Source: UPXZ01 sp964634605 (GTDB lineage Bacteria; Bacteroidota; Bacteroidia; Bacteroidales; Paludibacteraceae). Taken from it: a DNA stretch of 64,000 bases. The position numbers were made by a program, and so were the translations under genes. Below, piece by piece: positions 62,402 to 64,000 of the stretch. Location: positions 1 through 64,000 of the forward strand of contig CAZWLJ010000001.1 in NCBI GenBank assembly GCA_964634605.1, in the 5' to 3' direction. Under the pieces are notes generated by a model that searched no databases, had not been told where the DNA came from, and saw only the letters and a list, made by a program, of their open reading frames with translations. Numbering within the stretch: the first letter of the stretch is position 1; each line of letters begins with the position of its first letter.

Positions 62402-63481
62402 TTACGGCATTTTATACACTATGCTGTTGATACTCATTCCTGCACCTACCGATGCCAGCACGATTAAATCATTTTTTTCTGGTTTCTGCGAATCAAGTTC
62501 GCCGTTCATCAGCAGGTCGAGCAGTGTAGGCACAGTAGCCACCGATGAATTGCCCAGCTTCGAAATGGTCATAGGCATAATATTTTCAGGAACCTGCCTG
62601 ATATTATAGAGTTTGAAAAGTCTTTTGATAATGGCGTCATCCATTTTCCCGTTTGCCTGATGAATCAGAACTCTGAAAACATCGTTAATATGAAGATTCA
62701 GTTTATCCAAACCGGCCTTGATTGTAACGGGGACGTATTCCAGTGCATACTGATACAATCTTCTTCCATTCATTTTCAGGTAATATTCTTTCGTTCCGGC
62801 TTCTTCGGGTTTGTATGAATAACCCATGCTGAGCATCTGCGAAAATTCATAACTGTCGCTCCGCGTGTTATGCCCGATAATTCCTACCGGCACATTGCTT
62901 TCAACCCCCTCAACGATTACTGCAGCAGCTCCGTCGGCATAAATCATGCTGTCGCGGTCATGCGGGTCCGAAATCCGTGAAAGAATATCCGCACCCACCA
63001 CGAGTACTTTGCGGGCATCACCCGATTTAATGTAATAATCAGCCTGAATCAAAGCCTGAATCCATCCCGGGCAACCAAAAAGAATATCGTAAGCCACGGT
63101 TCCGGGATTACGAATACCCAGCTTTTGTTTCAGTAAGGCGGATACAATCGGCAACACGTTCACCCGTTTGTTATCAGCATGCGTTTCGCCAAAATTATGC
63201 GCCACAATAACATAATCAAGTTCTTCGCGGTCAATTCCCGACGATTCGATGGCTCGCTCGGCTGCAATTTTTGCCAGATCGGAAGTACTCTGGTCGTCGG
63301 TAGCATACCTGCGCGACTCGATAGATGTAATTTCCTTAAATTTCTCAATTATCTGTGTGGCAGGCGTGGTAATCCTTTCACCGTTCTGATCGTAAAATTC
63401 ATTCTGAAGAAAATCTTCATTTTTGACTACTTTCTCTGGCAAATAGCTGCCTGTTCCTGTAACGACACTGTATATTGACAT
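62402..63481 (-). CDS. 3-Oxoacyl-ACP synthase III-like enzyme
   Basis: 359 residues of the thiolase fold, KAS III branch. The catalytic triad is in place: C137 in FGCPGW, H274 in IHQANGKM and N311 in KLGNSSVATVP. It is longer than E. coli FabH (317) because of an N-terminal insertion (about 28-45). It condenses an acyl-CoA starter with malonyl-ACP in lipid or polyketide-like synthesis. Genus-level FabH role versus an aryl-polyene or other special pathway cannot be told, since no fatty-acid genes adjoin. A -7 box (TAATTTTG, minus) lies at 63522-63529. Confidence 0.88.
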   Translation of the reverse strand: MSIYSVVTGTGSYLPEKVVKNEDFLQNEFYDQNGERITTPATQIIEKFKEITSIESRRYATDDQSTSDLAKIAAERAIESSGIDREELDYVIVAHNFGETHADNKRVNVLPIVSALLKQKLGIRNPGTVAYDILFGCPGWIQALIQADYYIKSGDARKVLVVGADILSRISDPHDRDSMIYADGAAAVIVEGVESNVPVGIIGHNTRSDSYEFSQMLSMGYSYKPEEAGTKEYYLKMNGRRLYQYALEYVPVTIKAGLDKLNLHINDVFRVLIHQANGKMDDAIIKRLFKLYNIRQVPENIMPMTISKLGNSSVATVPTLLDLLMNGELDSQKPEKNDLIVLASVGAGMSINSIVYKMP

Positions 63482-63846
63482 ATATTCAATTCTTTTTTAA
63501 ATAGATTCTGTAAATCAGTTGCAAAATTAGTCAATTCTGACCAAAAAAAATGTTATAAAACATATTATGAGATAAATTTTAACCATTTAATTCATTTTTT
63601 TAGTCATGTATTTATATGTGAATGCCACGACATATACATCTAAATTCCTTATTATCAACACTTATACACTATTTCGGAACGAATTTCTGCTGTTAACATT
63701 TTTGTAACAAGCTGGCAAACTGAATTCATTTTATAGAAAAATAAACAATATTATGCCTGAAAGGTTTTTTAATACCTAAAAAATGAACAGAAATAAAGAT
63801 AAAACAGTTAAATTTGTAGTCGAAAAAATATAAAACCCGAAAAAAA
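63482..63846. other. Divergent intergenic region, KAS III-like to pepT
   Basis: 365 bp. The minus strand has TAATTTTG at 63522-63529. The plus strand has TAAATTTG at 63809-63816, 30 bp before pepT. The middle is A/T-rich with no RNA or ORF that I can support. Confidence 0.5.
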
Positions 63847-64000
63847 ATGAACATAACCGAAAGATTTCTCAAGTATGTAAGTTTTACCACAACTTCCGAT
63901 GAAAACACGAACCTGACCCCGAGCACACCTGGTCAGATGATTTTTGCCAGATACCTGGCGGATGAACTGAAATCCATTGGACTGAAAGACGTTACGCTGG
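63847..64000 (+). CDS. pepT: Peptidase T, 5' end only
   Basis: The 51 complete codons present (MNITERFLKYVSFTTTSDEN at the start, then PSTPGQMIFARYLADELKSIGL) match the N terminus of the M20-family tripeptide aminopeptidase PepT, up to before its metal ligands. The gene runs off the right edge. It would release N-terminal residues from tripeptides in the cytoplasm. A -7 box lies at 63809-63816. Confidence 0.85.
   Translation, partial: MNITERFLKYVSFTTTSDENTNLTPSTPGQMIFARYLADELKSIGLKDVTL

Overview
The window is chromosomal DNA of a Bacteroidota bacterium, most likely order Bacteroidales. The left edge holds the 5' end of a 16S rRNA gene on the minus strand. Upstream regions repeatedly carry the Bacteroidota -7 box (TAnnTTTG), in several places with a TTG about 19-21 bp further upstream. 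A type IX secretion gene (porQ), a T9SS-tailed ELWxxDGT protein, a serine palmitoyltransferase for sphingolipids and DUF4954/DUF6261 proteins all fit that group. Genus cannot be decided from the window. A run of exactly 100 N shows that it comes from a draft scaffold.

Layout. 1-880: 16S rRNA 5' end with two tandem promoters. 0.9-6.0 kb: minus-strand run of a DUF2461 protein, glycogen branching enzyme, AlaX-like editing protein, SDR epimerase and MtgA. 6.1-7.2 kb: pheS. 7.2-13.4 kb: minus-strand run porQ-cmk-ispH-pfkA-LMW phosphatase-lipoprotein-zinc ribbon membrane protein. 13.6-22 kb: sulfatase, outer membrane lipoprotein, hflX, DUF4954 protein, a broken RAYT transposase inside its REP palindromes, and an iron alcohol dehydrogenase. 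22.1-25.8 kb: repeat land around a T9SS cargo gene, with three copies of a palindromic element inside longer repeats. 26-38.8 kb: an A+T-rich accessory zone with an unknown ORF, DUF6261 plus a 42-bp palindromic repeat array, a PLD-helicase-DUF3427 protein, truncated or small genes, a WG-repeat protein cut by the assembly gap, a cyclophilin and a GH11 xylanase lipoprotein. 38.9-64 kb: core genes again: FMN reductase, aroA (with a heptanucleotide repeat inside the coding region), a candidate small RNA, spt, an ABC-F protein, glutamine synthetase, ppk1, GH95 fucosidase, recR, SSS transporter, engB, SLC45-like MFS carrier, an iron/cobalamin-type ABC importer, an NlpC/P60-LysM hydrolase, a KAS III-like enzyme and the start of pepT.

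How the genes work together. Several encode carbohydrate use and storage (branching enzyme, Pfk, GH95, GH11, sulfatase, SLC45-like and SSS carriers). Others serve the envelope (MtgA, NlpC/P60, Spt, KAS III-like, PorQ) or translation and ribosomes (PheS, AlaX-like, HflX, EngB, ABC-F). The ABC importer genes form one close-packed run interrupted only by a GNAT acetyltransferase.

The most unusual points are: (i) the RAYT gene whose in-frame stop falls between its HUH motif and its catalytic tyrosine, flanked by duplicated REP clusters, one copy of which seems to form the end of the DUF4954 gene; (ii) twelve 7-bp units inside aroA, in frame only in multiples of three; (iii) a 42-bp tandem array whose units each carry a TTCTGTAA/TTACAGAA hairpin, behind DUF6261; (iv) three copies of a 156-158 bp element with perfect 17-bp terminal inverted repeats; (v) 55-bp identical sequence on both sides of the N gap, whose collapse restores a single 839-residue ORF; (vi) a promoter-plus-terminator unit with no ORF at 41.4 kb.
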